Source of the DNA: Polymorphobacter_B sp038225475
GTDB taxonomy: Bacteria; Pseudomonadota; Alphaproteobacteria; Sphingomonadales; Sphingomonadaceae
Assembly (NCBI GenBank): GCA_038225475.1
Contig: JBBRRA010000013.1
Span: forward strand, 1 to 60,162
DNA length: 60,162 bases
Direction: 5' to 3'
Below, piece by piece: positions 50,528 to 59,168 of the stretch; the stretch's first letter is position 1, and the number at the start of each line of letters is the position of its first letter. Below the pieces are notes generated by a model that had not been told where the DNA came from, made no database searches, and saw nothing but the letters and a program-made list of their open reading frames with translations. The position numbers and the translations under genes are program-made.

Positions 50528-52096
50528 ATGAACGTGTCGGAAACGGTTACTGCTGAAGCATCGCCGCGACCTCCGGTGCGCGCTGCGCAGTATGTCCGTA
50601 TGTCGACGGAGCATCAGAAATATTCGACCGAGAACCAGGCCGAAATCATCGCCCAATACGCCGCTCGGCGTGGCTTCGAGATCGTGAAGACCTACGAGGA
50701 CTCGGGCAAGAGCGGCCTTCGGCTCGATGGTCGGCTATCGCTTCAGCAGCTCATCGCCGACGTGCGAGGCGGTCAGACCGACTTCAAGGCGATCCTGGTC
50801 TATGACGTGAGCCGCTGGGGCCGGTTTCAGGACGCAGATGAGAGCGCCTATTACGAGTTCATCTGCCGGGAAGCGGGGATCGCCGTTCAATACTGCGCCG
50901 AGCAGTTCGAGAATGATGGCAGCCTGAGCGCGACGATCATCAAGAGCATGAAGCGGGCGATGGCTGGCGAATATAGCCGTGAGCTGTCGGTGAAGGTTTT
51001 CACCGGCCAGTGCCGGTTGATCCGCCTCGGTTTCCGTCAAGGCGGTGCAGCGGGCTTTGGCCTACGCCGCTATCTCGTCGATGAGCATCGCCAGCCCAAA
51101 GCGGTCCTCAATCATGGAGAGCAGAAGAGCCTGCAAACGGACCGGGTCGTGCTCAGGCCGGGGCCACCTGAAGAGATCGAGGTGGTCCGGCGTCTCTACC
51201 GGATGTTCGTCGTCCAGCGCCGCACCGAAACGGAGATCGCCGCAGCCCTCAATGATGAGGGCATCCTCACCGATCTTGGTCGGCTATGGACGCGCGGAAC
51301 CGTTCACCAGGTGCTGACCAATGAAAAGTACATCGGCAATAACGTCTACAATCGGGCGTCCTTCAAGCTGAAGGCGAAGCGGGTGGTGAACACGCCCGAT
51401 ATGTGGGTCCGAGGCGATGGGGCTTTCGACGCGATCGTCGAGCGTGATTTCTTCGAGGCGGCCCAGCGGATTATCCAAGAGCGCAGTCGCCGCTTCACCG
51501 ACGAGGAGCTTCTTGGTCGGCTGTCTGCTTTGCTCGTCGAGAAGGGCTGGTTGTCGGGGCTCGTGATCGACGAGGTCGAGGACATGCCGTCCAGCTCGAC
51601 GTTCCGACACCGTTTCGGAAGCCTGGTGCGCGCCTATCAGCTTGTCGGGTACGCCCCCTCGCGGGACTATCGCTACATCGAGACCAATCGAACGCTGCGG
51701 ACACTGCATCCCGATGTCGTGGCACAGGTCATCGCCGACATTGGCGCGGCCGGCGGCACGGTGCGCCGCGACCCCGTCACAGACCTACTGCATATCAATG
51801 ACGAGTTCACGGCCTCGCTGGTGATCTCTCGGTGCCACATCAGCCCTGCCGGCGGGCTGCGCTGGAAGGTGCGCTTCGACAGCGGGTTGAGGCCCAGCAT
51901 CACCATCGTGGCGCGGATGCAGGAAGATAATGCCGCCATACACGACTACTACTTGCTGCCATGGCTGGACGTCGGCGCCACGCCGAATCTGCGGCTCGCA
52001 CCAGAGAACGGCATCCTGCTCGATGCCTACCGCTTCGATACGCTGGAGGCGTTTTTCGATCTGACCCGCCGCGTGCCGCTGAAGGTTGCCGCATGA
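50528..52096 (+). CDS. Large serine recombinase without zinc ribbon
   Basis: A 522-residue recombinase. The resolvase catalytic domain begins AAQYVRMSTEHQKYSTENQ, with the nucleophile Ser in RMSTEH and Arg in VYDVSRWGRFQD. The recombinase domain contains GFGLRRYLV and EIEVVRRLYRMFV, then GTVHQVLTNEKYIGNNVYNR. The C-terminal ~190 residues lack the Cys4 zinc ribbon of typical large serine integrases and carry an unrecognised domain (FRHRFGSLVRAYQLVGYAPS onward). Its stop overlaps parB (ATGA), making the three genes a coupled cassette. No recognised substrate site is visible. Confidence 0.9.
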   Translation: MNVSETVTAEASPRPPVRAAQYVRMSTEHQKYSTENQAEIIAQYAARRGFEIVKTYEDSGKSGLRLDGRLSLQQLIADVRGGQTDFKAILVYDVSRWGRFQDADESAYYEFICREAGIAVQYCAEQFENDGSLSATIIKSMKRAMAGEYSRELSVKVFTGQCRLIRLGFRQGGAAGFGLRRYLVDEHRQPKAVLNHGEQKSLQTDRVVLRPGPPEEIEVVRRLYRMFVVQRRTETEIAAALNDEGILTDLGRLWTRGTVHQVLTNEKYIGNNVYNRASFKLKAKRVVNTPDMWVRGDGAFDAIVERDFFEAAQRIIQERSRRFTDEELLGRLSALLVEKGWLSGLVIDEVEDMPSSSTFRHRFGSLVRAYQLVGYAPSRDYRYIETNRTLRTLHPDVVAQVIADIGAAGGTVRRDPVTDLLHINDEFTASLVISRCHISPAGGLRWKVRFDSGLRPSITIVARMQEDNAAIHDYYLLPWLDVGATPNLRLAPENGILLDAYRFDTLEAFFDLTRRVPLKVAA

Positions 52097-52977
52097 GCGC
52101 GCCGCCCCCCGAAATCCGCTCGGTGCCGGTCGATCTGATCACCATTCTCAACCCGCGGGTTCGTAACAAGCGAATCTTCCAGGAGCTGGTGAACAGCATT
52201 GCACATCTCGGGCTGAAGAAGCCGATCACGGTCAGCCAGCGGCCCGGAAAGACGCGGTTTGACTTGGTGTGCGGCCAGGGTCGCCTCGAAGCCTTCATCG
52301 CGCTCGGCCAGACCGAAATCCCTGCCATCGTGATCGATGCGGCGGAGGAAGATTGTTACGTCATGAGCCTGGTCGAGAACCTTGCCCGGCGCCAGCACAG
52401 TCCCTTGGAACTGGTTCACGCCATCGGCGCGCTGAGCGCCCGGGGCTATTCGCATCCGGAGATCGCTGCCAAGGTCGATTTCTCGGTCGAGTATGTCAGC
52501 GCGATCTGCCTGTTGCTCGACAATGGCGAGGAGAAGCTGATCGCGGCGGTCGAGCGCGGCGTCATCCCGCATTCGATCGCGATGGAGATCGCCCGCGCCA
52601 AGGAAGGCGAGGTTCAGCAGGCGCTGGCGCAGGCCTATGAGGAGAAGTCGATCCCAGGCAATCAGGTGCTCGCGATCCGGCAGATCATCGAACAGCGCAA
52701 CACCAGCGGCAAGCAGCTCCACAAGCGCGGATCGCGGATTGGGCGCACCCAAAAGCCAGTCACATCGGAGAGCCTGATCCGCGCCTATCAACGCGAAACG
52801 GAGCGGCAGAAGCTGCTGATCAAGCGCGCCTCCTTGGCGCGCAGCCGGTTGCTGTTCGTCGCCAACGCCATGCGGCGTCTGCTGTCCGACGATCATTTCG
52901 TGACGCTGCTGCGGGCAGAGGGTTTGAGCACCTTGCCGCGCGCATTGGCCGAGCGGATCGGACCGACGAAGGCGTAA
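52093..52977 (+). CDS. ParB-family partition-like protein
   Basis: A 294-residue ParB/Spo0J-like protein. The N-terminal nuclease-like CTP-binding region is FDLVCGQGRLEAFIALGQTEIP (in place of the GERRxxA motif) and MSLVENLARRQHSPLELVHAI (the ENxxR motif). An HTH follows: SARGYSHPEIAAKVDFSVEYVSAI. The C-terminal helices are basic. No ParA is encoded nearby, so a role in segregation of the island is uncertain; a DNA-binding accessory role for the recombinase is possible. Confidence 0.88.
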   Translation: MSAPPPEIRSVPVDLITILNPRVRNKRIFQELVNSIAHLGLKKPITVSQRPGKTRFDLVCGQGRLEAFIALGQTEIPAIVIDAAEEDCYVMSLVENLARRQHSPLELVHAIGALSARGYSHPEIAAKVDFSVEYVSAICLLLDNGEEKLIAAVERGVIPHSIAMEIARAKEGEVQQALAQAYEEKSIPGNQVLAIRQIIEQRNTSGKQLHKRGSRIGRTQKPVTSESLIRAYQRETERQKLLIKRASLARSRLLFVANAMRRLLSDDHFVTLLRAEGLSTLPRALAERIGPTKA

Positions 52978-52978
52978 G

Positions 52979-53869
52979 ATGTCCGATACGGTCAAAATCG
53001 CCTTCGAGCGCAAGATCCTGGTCCTTCCGATCGCCGAGCTCCTCGCGACCAAGGCGCTGCCGGCGGGGGTGCGCGAGTCTGTCAAATATCGCCGGATCGC
53101 GGCATCTGTTGCTGAAGTCGGGTTGATCGAGCCGTTGTCCATCGCGCGCCAGAAGGGCGGCGGCTACCTTATCCTCGATGGACACATGCGCCTGGATGCT
53201 CTCCGGGTTCTTGGCGCGACCGAGGCGCCATGTGTCGTCGCCGATGACGACGAGTCCTTCACCTACAACAAGCGGGTCAATCGGCTGGCGACGATCCAGG
53301 AGCATTACATGATCGTGCGCGCTCTCGATCGCGGGGTGTCGGAGGAAAAGCTGGCGCGTGCGCTCAATGTCGATGTCAAAGTGATCCGCCAGCGCCGTCA
53401 TCTGCTGGCAGGGATCAGTGGGGATGTCGCCGAGTTGCTGAAGGACAAGCCGGTAGGGCACCACGCCTTCCAGAAGCTGCGCAAGATGAAGCCGATCCGC
53501 CAGCTCGAGGTCGCCGAACTGATGGTGTCGGCGAACAATTATACGGTCAGCTATGCCAAGGCGCTCCTGGCGACCTCGAAGCCGTCGGATCTGCACAAGC
53601 CTGACGAACTGAAGAAGGCAACGGGGTTGTCGGCCGAGCAGATGGGGCGTCTCGAGCGGGAGATGGCGTCGGTGAGTGAGGACTATAAGGAGCTTGAGGT
53701 TTCCTATGGCGACGACATGCTGGTCCTGGTCGTCGCCTCCGGCTTTATCGAGCGCCTGCTGGCGAAGCCCGAGATCGAGGGCTTTCTGGCGGGGCGGCAC
53801 CCCGAGTTTCTGGAGAATTTCCGCGCCATTGTGCAGGCCACGTCGCTCGATCAGTCGGCGACGCCCTGA
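52979..53869 (+). CDS. RepB-like ParB protein (RepB C-terminal domain)
   Basis: A 296-residue relative of plasmid partition protein RepB. It has an N-terminal ParB-like fold with VGLIEPLSIARQKGGGYLILDGHMRLDALRVLGA (a variant of the GERR loop), an HTH in RALDRGVSEEKLARALNVDVKVIRQRR, and a C-terminal helical RepB domain. It begins 1 bp after the parB stop. In RepABC plasmids RepB works with RepA; here no RepA/ParA is present and the gene is part of a chromosomal island. Confidence 0.85.
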   Translation: MSDTVKIAFERKILVLPIAELLATKALPAGVRESVKYRRIAASVAEVGLIEPLSIARQKGGGYLILDGHMRLDALRVLGATEAPCVVADDDESFTYNKRVNRLATIQEHYMIVRALDRGVSEEKLARALNVDVKVIRQRRHLLAGISGDVAELLKDKPVGHHAFQKLRKMKPIRQLEVAELMVSANNYTVSYAKALLATSKPSDLHKPDELKKATGLSAEQMGRLEREMASVSEDYKELEVSYGDDMLVLVVASGFIERLLAKPEIEGFLAGRHPEFLENFRAIVQATSLDQSATP

Positions 53870-54034
53870 CAGTTTAACTTTGGGGACCGGGACCCAAAAG
53901 CGCCGGGACCGTCGGAGAAGCCGCCGCGAGGGGTGGATCAAGGGCGGTGGCGGGGATGGCGGCGAACCCGCTCGGAGCCCGCTAGGCCAGCCGTCATAGG
54001 GCTGGCTGCGTGCCGTTCGCGGCATGATTGTTCT

Positions 54035-54068
54035 GGAGCGCGCCGATGGTCACGGGTCGGCGCGCTCC
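54035..54068 (+). terminator. Hairpin after the ParB cassette
   Basis: A perfect 12-bp stem (54035-54046 with 54057-54068, GGAGCGCGCCGA arms) and a 10-nt loop. The T tract is missing (AATCGCTTTACC follows), so it may act as a rho-dependent or weak terminator that insulates the HipA promoter. Confidence 0.55.
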
Positions 54069-54084
54069 AATCGCTTTACCCGCT

Positions 54085-54119
54085 GGGATTATCTCGCATC
54101 TCAGATGCGCGATAATTCT
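54085..54119 (+). promoter_or_regulatory. HipA operator O1 (35-bp palindrome)
   Basis: Left arm GGGATTATCTCGCATCT, central C, and right arm AGATGCGCGATAATTCT. The right half contains GATAAT (54111-54116), a good -10 hexamer, so occupancy would block the promoter. The left arm is identical to the reverse complement of the right arm of O2. Confidence 0.75.
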
Positions 54120-54139
54120 TGCGCTGGGAGCCGGATGGT

Positions 54140-54174
54140 GGGATTAACGCGCATCTGAGATGCGAGATAATCCC
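54140..54174 (+). promoter_or_regulatory. HipA operator O2 (35-bp palindrome)
   Basis: Arms GGGATTAACGCGCATCT and AGATGCGAGATAATCCC around a central G, matching at 15 of 17 positions. It ends directly before the ATG at 54175 and is 55 bp centre to centre from O1. An in-frame ATG at 54160 falls inside it. Confidence 0.78.
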
Positions 54175-56028
54175 ATGGCTCTTCATTTAGTCGGTGAGAC
54201 GATTGACGCCAAACGCGCGCATCAGCGCGCGCAGGCCGGTGAGTTGCTCCAGCTCGTGCGCGGAGTTTACGTCGATGACCAAGGGGACATCGAGGCGACG
54301 ATCCTCGGCCATGCGGTCCGCATTGCCCACTATCTCTATCCCAACGCCTATCTATCGTCGGCAAGCGCAGCGCTGCTCGCGCCGACGCCGGACGGACGCC
54401 TCTTCATCAGCGGCCGCCGCAATCAACGCACGCGGCTGCGGACGCTCGAGATCATCCAGAACGAAGCACCGAAGCATCCGTCGACGGCGATCGCGGTCAT
54501 CGGCGACGACTTGGGCGAATTGCGCATCGATGCCTCATCGCCGCGCCAACGCTTTCTCGAAGCGTTCCGCCTGCGCAGCGAACATGCGAGCGCGGTAATC
54601 GCCGACATGCGCGCGCAGATGGCGGCGCGTCTGGTGGAGGAATATGGCAGCCCCCAAGCCGCGGCCGACGCCGTCTGGGTGCTGGCGCGTGAGAACGAAT
54701 GGTATCGCGAAGGTGAAGGCTCCGAGCGCTTCCTGCTGGCACAGCCGGGTGTTGCCAAGGCGCCGGTCAACAAGGCGGCGCTCGATCTTCTCGTCGCCTG
54801 GCACGGTGAACCCCTCGGTCGGCTGACCCACGATGGATTCGAGTGGCGCTGGAAGCCCGGGCGTCGAGTGGGACCGGCCCTGGTTCGCGAGACCACGCCG
54901 GGCAAGCTGCCGGCCTTCATTGAGTCGCTGCTGCCCGAGGGCTGGCTGGCGCAAGTTCTCCACGAACGCGATGAACGCGAGGCGCTTCGGCGCGGACGGC
55001 GATATATGTCGAACATCGTCATCGTCGAGGGTCGAGAGGAACTGGCGGCGCTGCCTGCCGACAGTCTCACGACAACACTGGCTGGATACATCGACGCCGG
55101 TCGCTTCACCGGCCGCTACGCTGGTCCGGCGCGCGGTGAGATCGAGGAGACCTTCGAGCAGAACCTGGCGCGCATCTTCGCGCGCGCGGAAACGCCGCGC
55201 CTGTCGGGCGTCCAGATCAAGGCGCCAATGAGCCTGATGCCTGATGGCGCCCTCGTTCCGGCCATCGATCAGCCGTTCACCCATATCCTCAAGCCCGCCG
55301 GCACGGCGGGCTTCGAGACGTTGCCGGTCGTCGAGTGGCTTTGTCTGGAGCTTGGCCGCTCGGCCGGGTTCGATGTGCCTGATGCCGCGCTGCTCGAGAT
55401 GCCCGATGGCATGTCGCCCGCACTGGTCGTCGAGCGGTTCGACATTCGTCGCGGGCCAGCGGATCAGCGACGTCTGGCGATGGAAGATTTTTGCTCCATT
55501 CTGGACCTTCCCGCAGCCGCCAAATACGACGGCACGATCGAGCGGATGGCGCGCGGGCTGCGACCGCTGTCGACCGATCCGGCTGGCGATCTCGATATCC
55601 TGTTTCGCCGTGCCGTATTCGCCTGGCTCATCGCCGATGGCGATATGCACCTCAAAAACCTCGCTGTGCTCAAAGTCGCCGAGGTGGATGCCAAGGCCTT
55701 CACGAGCGTGCGCTTCGCGCCGCTCTACGATGCCGTCACCACGCGCGTCTTCCCGGGTTTGGGGGGCGATCGCATGGCACTCAAGCTCAACGGCAAGGAT
55801 GACCGTCTGACGCGCCAGGACTTCCTCGCACTGGCGCGAACAATTGGCGTATCCGCCGGAGATGCCGAGACTGCGATTGCGGACCTGACCGCGCGGGTCG
55901 CCGACCGGGCGCAGGAGCTTCAGCTACCTGCCTTTGCGGCCGAGACTGGGGCCGCCAAAACAGCGCAGGACAAGGTAATCTGCTTGGTCGGGGAGCGTTG
56001 CACAGCACTTGCCGCTGAAGGCGACTGA
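54175..56028 (+). CDS. HipA-family kinase fused to an AbiEi-like domain
   Basis: A 617-residue protein (622 if the ATG at 54160 is used), against about 440 for a normal HipA. The N-terminal ~200 residues look AbiEi-like: a winged-helix start with GELLQLVRGVYVDDQGD, then AYLSSASAALLA and FISGRRNQRTRLRTLEI. A HipA N-subdomain follows (GEPLGRLTHDGFEWRW, TPGKLPAFIESLLPEGW), then the kinase core with the substrate loop LSGVQIKAPMSL, catalytic loop ADGDMHLKNLAVL and Mg-binding FAPLYDAVTTR, all intact. HipA kinases inactivate GltX and cause growth arrest; no HipB partner is encoded. Paired operators upstream suggest autoregulation by the N-terminal domain. It converges on the helicase gene with an 11-bp gap. 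Confidence 0.88.
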   Translation: MALHLVGETIDAKRAHQRAQAGELLQLVRGVYVDDQGDIEATILGHAVRIAHYLYPNAYLSSASAALLAPTPDGRLFISGRRNQRTRLRTLEIIQNEAPKHPSTAIAVIGDDLGELRIDASSPRQRFLEAFRLRSEHASAVIADMRAQMAARLVEEYGSPQAAADAVWVLARENEWYREGEGSERFLLAQPGVAKAPVNKAALDLLVAWHGEPLGRLTHDGFEWRWKPGRRVGPALVRETTPGKLPAFIESLLPEGWLAQVLHERDEREALRRGRRYMSNIVIVEGREELAALPADSLTTTLAGYIDAGRFTGRYAGPARGEIEETFEQNLARIFARAETPRLSGVQIKAPMSLMPDGALVPAIDQPFTHILKPAGTAGFETLPVVEWLCLELGRSAGFDVPDAALLEMPDGMSPALVVERFDIRRGPADQRRLAMEDFCSILDLPAAAKYDGTIERMARGLRPLSTDPAGDLDILFRRAVFAWLIADGDMHLKNLAVLKVAEVDAKAFTSVRFAPLYDAVTTRVFPGLGGDRMALKLNGKDDRLTRQDFLALARTIGVSAGDAETAIADLTARVADRAQELQLPAFAAETGAAKTAQDKVICLVGERCTALAAEGD

Positions 56029-56039
56029 GCGGCGCGACG

Positions 56040-59000
56040 TCACGGTTGAAGCCGGATTTGCAGGTCGGCGAGATCTTCTGCCGCCATGGTGGTTCCCATG
56101 AGGCTGTGAAGATACTCCAGCAGGTCTTCCTGACGCGGTTGGCCGAACGCGAGGCGATAGACGGTCAGGCTTCGTTTGAGCCACTCGAGTCTTCGCACCT
56201 CGCGGCTGAACGGGAGCATCGGCACGCGGCGTTCGACCTTCACCGGACCTTCGTAGATCCAGTAGGGAGTGAGGTCAGAGTCATTCTCGGTCTCGGCGCG
56301 AGCTGCGTCGAACATGATCTGCCAGGGATCATCGTGATCTGTCTCACGCCCACGCACCACGTCGACCTGCCGATGCGCCAGATTGAGGCGGATGGCGTGA
56401 CCCTTGAAGCGGTGGACACGCCCCTCGCGCTGCTCGAGATCGACGGGATTTCCGGGCAAGTTCCAGTGATAGAGCCGATAGCAATAAGGGTGAAAGTCGA
56501 GGCCTTCCTGTCCGACGGAGGTCGTGGCCAGTGCGAAGGGTCGGAACGGTGAGTTAAAGGCGTCGCGAACGCTGGAGAGGCGTGCGGCCCCACCTTCCTC
56601 GTCCTTGTAGTCGGCCAGGCGCATGGCGAAGCGCCCGCGCATCTGGAACTTGTTGATCACCAGCTTCTTACCGTCGACCGTTGGATCCTCGACATCGATC
56701 TGCGAGGGGCGAATGGCCAACGCCTCCGAGATCGCCTTGCTGATCCCAGCGATACGATCGACGGCTGGCTTGGCGCCCAAGCCCTCGGCGTCGAGCAGAT
56801 AGTGGACGTACTCGTCGAGAACGGCCTGAAGGTTATGCTCAACGCCGTAGGTGAGCACCTGGCGCCAATAGCGGTCATCGTCGTCCTTGCGGAGGAGGGC
56901 GACCGCGTCGTGCTGGTTGAAAAGCGTGCGGAAACCCCAGGAGATCTGGTTCGCCGCCTTCAGCAGTCGATGATCGTCCCAAGCGAGATCGGGCGCGATC
57001 CGGTGCAGGGCGCGCAGCGCACAGACTGCGGGGCTGCCGAGAGCGACATCGACCAGAAGGTCAATCAGCGTGTCCGGTACGGGTCCAAAGGTGCGTTCGG
57101 TCGTCACAGTCCGCAGTTCGGCGACATGCTCCTTGAAACCCTCTTCGTTGCCGAGGAGGGCGAAGCCGTAAGGCGAGTTGACCCAGGCGACGGAGCTGGC
57201 TTTCGCCATGGCGTCGATGACGGCCGGGGCAGCCCATTCCCAATCGCGGCCATCTGAGGTGTCGCCTGACCGCTCGGCGAGTGCGGCGACGCTCTCGCGC
57301 AAGCGGTCGGCGACGGCTTTACGCATGGCTTCAACCGACAGCGTTTCGTTCGACGCTCCAAAGATCGCAAGAGGGTCGGCAAGGCGTGCCAAGGTCGGCG
57401 ACGGATAGACCAGGTGCATCGCCCGCATGGCGACAAGTCGCCCTTGGTTTTGCCGGAACTGGATGGGGCGTGGGCGAACATGACCGAAGTATCGCTGCCC
57501 CGAAGCGCCGACGCCCATACGGCGTTCGGCCTCGTAGGACAGGATCGACGCGATCGCATCGGGCACCATCGACCAGGATGAAAAGATCAGCGCCTTGGTC
57601 AGCGGCGGCCCGGATCGCTCGGGACCGTAATAAGGCAGGGATGGCGGGATCCACAGATGTTGATCGAGACCATCGCCGAACACGTCATCCATGACGCCGC
57701 GCATCCGACCGTTAGCGGGTTCGAGCGGCTCGTAGGCGTCAAGCCGGTCGCGATCGAGCATGGCAGGCCGTGCGCGTTCGAGCGCCGCGCACAGATTGGG
57801 CGCCGGCTTGTCGAGCTGATCTTTCAATAGCCGCTTGAGCGCATAGTCGCGCATGAAGTTGAGGAGGTAGGGCGCGGACTTCCAGTACTCGGTGATCTCC
57901 GGCGCATCGAGGGCGCGCGCAACGTCTGACACTGCTGCGGCCTGACGCAGATCAGATGGCAGGATCGTGATGGCCATCGGCGGCTCGCTCACCATTGAGT
58001 CGCGCTCGATAGTGCTGGCCACGCGTTCGGTGCGCGCCATTACCTTGCGCAGCCGGTCCTCGACGACATGGCGTGCGCCGATGGCCTCGTTGCGCGCGCC
58101 GGGCAGCGCATGAAGGAAGCCGCGAAACTCGCGCATTTCGCGTTCCAGCGCCTTGGCCACGTCGGGACCGTTGGTCCGACCGTAGAGGAAGGACAAGGTC
58201 TCCAGAAAATCACGGTAATGCTCGCCATCATCGGGTTCGTCACCAGACAAGGTCAGCATCCGGTAGGGTGTGGCCGAGAGCAGCAGCGTGCGCGCGGCAT
58301 GACCCTTGCCGTCCGAGTAGTCGAACAGCTCGCGCGCCAGGTCTGCAGCTGCGGTTTCGCCGTGGAGCAAATCGCGGAACCGTTGAAACTCATCCATGAT
58401 GATGAGGTCAGGTTTCAGGGCGTCGATGCAGGCGTGCGAGAGTTTGCCGCGAAGACGACCGACCAGGGCATTGCGCCGCTGGTTCAGCTCTTGAGGATAG
58501 GTCTCACGGCGACGCGGGAAGAGGTCGCATACCGCCTCCAGTTCCGTGAACAGTTCGGCGTCTTTTTCGACGTCGCGGCGGAAGCGATCGATGATCCGTT
58601 GATCGACACCATCCAGAGACAGCTCGCGGACGGCGCCATTCCAGCCATCAACACCGGCGGACACCTGAAGCAGATTGTGCAGGCCGCGAGGCCGCGACAC
58701 CCGGTCTTCGAGCATCCGCAGCAGCAAGGCGCGTTCCTGTGTAACGCCTGTGGTCGAGCGCAGGTCAAAAGTCGTGCCCGGTGTCAGGCTGATGAAGTTG
58801 ACCTTGTTGGCGTCGAGCCCCTGATCGCCCCTGACCTGGAGCGGTATAAGGGTCATGCGGGTCGGCAACGCCAGCTCGCGCCGGCCAAGCACATTGAGGC
58901 GATTGATGTTCTGAGCCGCAATCGCCTGATTGGAACAGATATAGAGGATATCGATCCGATCGGTGCTGTCCCAAAGTTTCTCGATAGTGCGGGCGATGAC

Positions 59001-59168
59001 ACCTCGCGCGACCATGGTTTTGCCAAGGCCCACTTCGTCCGCGACGAGAAATTGCCTCACGGGATCCTGATCGCCGTAAAGTCGGTCAAACACAAAATCG
59101 ACTGTACGACGCTGAAAGGCTTTCAGCGGAGCGAGAGCAGCTTCGGCTTCAAACCGGTTATCCGCCAT
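56040..59168 (-). CDS. SNF2-like SF2 helicase
   Basis: A 1042-residue ATPase starting MADNRFEAEAALAPLKAFQ. Helicase motifs are Q-like KAFQRRTVDFVFDRLYG, Walker A VADEVGLGKTMVARGV, Walker B IIMDEFQRFRD (DE-F variant), SAT motif LLSATPYRML, and lobe 2 ATTSVGQEGLDFHPYC with QREGRVHRFKGHAIR. About 550 residues between the lobes, beyond the usual size, form a large insertion. DEVGLGKT plus EGRVHR place it with SNF2/RapA-like ATPases and relatives used in phage defence. It overlaps the upstream PLD gene by 11 bp, so the two form one minus-strand operon. Confidence 0.9.
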   Translation of the reverse strand: MADNRFEAEAALAPLKAFQRRTVDFVFDRLYGDQDPVRQFLVADEVGLGKTMVARGVIARTIEKLWDSTDRIDILYICSNQAIAAQNINRLNVLGRRELALPTRMTLIPLQVRGDQGLDANKVNFISLTPGTTFDLRSTTGVTQERALLLRMLEDRVSRPRGLHNLLQVSAGVDGWNGAVRELSLDGVDQRIIDRFRRDVEKDAELFTELEAVCDLFPRRRETYPQELNQRRNALVGRLRGKLSHACIDALKPDLIIMDEFQRFRDLLHGETAAADLARELFDYSDGKGHAARTLLLSATPYRMLTLSGDEPDDGEHYRDFLETLSFLYGRTNGPDVAKALEREMREFRGFLHALPGARNEAIGARHVVEDRLRKVMARTERVASTIERDSMVSEPPMAITILPSDLRQAAAVSDVARALDAPEITEYWKSAPYLLNFMRDYALKRLLKDQLDKPAPNLCAALERARPAMLDRDRLDAYEPLEPANGRMRGVMDDVFGDGLDQHLWIPPSLPYYGPERSGPPLTKALIFSSWSMVPDAIASILSYEAERRMGVGASGQRYFGHVRPRPIQFRQNQGRLVAMRAMHLVYPSPTLARLADPLAIFGASNETLSVEAMRKAVADRLRESVAALAERSGDTSDGRDWEWAAPAVIDAMAKASSVAWVNSPYGFALLGNEEGFKEHVAELRTVTTERTFGPVPDTLIDLLVDVALGSPAVCALRALHRIAPDLAWDDHRLLKAANQISWGFRTLFNQHDAVALLRKDDDDRYWRQVLTYGVEHNLQAVLDEYVHYLLDAEGLGAKPAVDRIAGISKAISEALAIRPSQIDVEDPTVDGKKLVINKFQMRGRFAMRLADYKDEEGGAARLSSVRDAFNSPFRPFALATTSVGQEGLDFHPYCYRLYHWNLPGNPVDLEQREGRVHRFKGHAIRLNLAHRQVDVVRGRETDHDDPWQIMFDAARAETENDSDLTPYWIYEGPVKVERRVPMLPFSREVRRLEWLKRSLTVYRLAFGQPRQEDLLEYLHSLMGTTMAAEDLADLQIRLQP

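Larger units (their letters stand above)
53870..54174 (+). other. Gap between the ParB cassette and the HipA gene
   Basis: A 305-bp gene-free stretch. It begins with GGGGACCGGGACCC just after the RepB-like stop, has a terminator-like hairpin at 54035-54068, and ends in two palindromic operators that run into the HipA start. A short frame on the plus strand (53933-54115) has no ribosome binding site or recognisable sequence and is not called. Confidence 0.6.

Noticed and set aside
53933..54115. A short plus-strand frame before the HipA gene
   Set aside because: No ribosome binding site, Arg/Ser/Trp-rich out-of-frame composition, and it overlaps the hairpin and the operator O1.
54160..54175. 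Upstream ATG at 54160 as the HipA start
   Set aside because: It lies inside palindrome O2 with no ribosome binding site; the ATG at 54175 follows the operator and gives the same domains.
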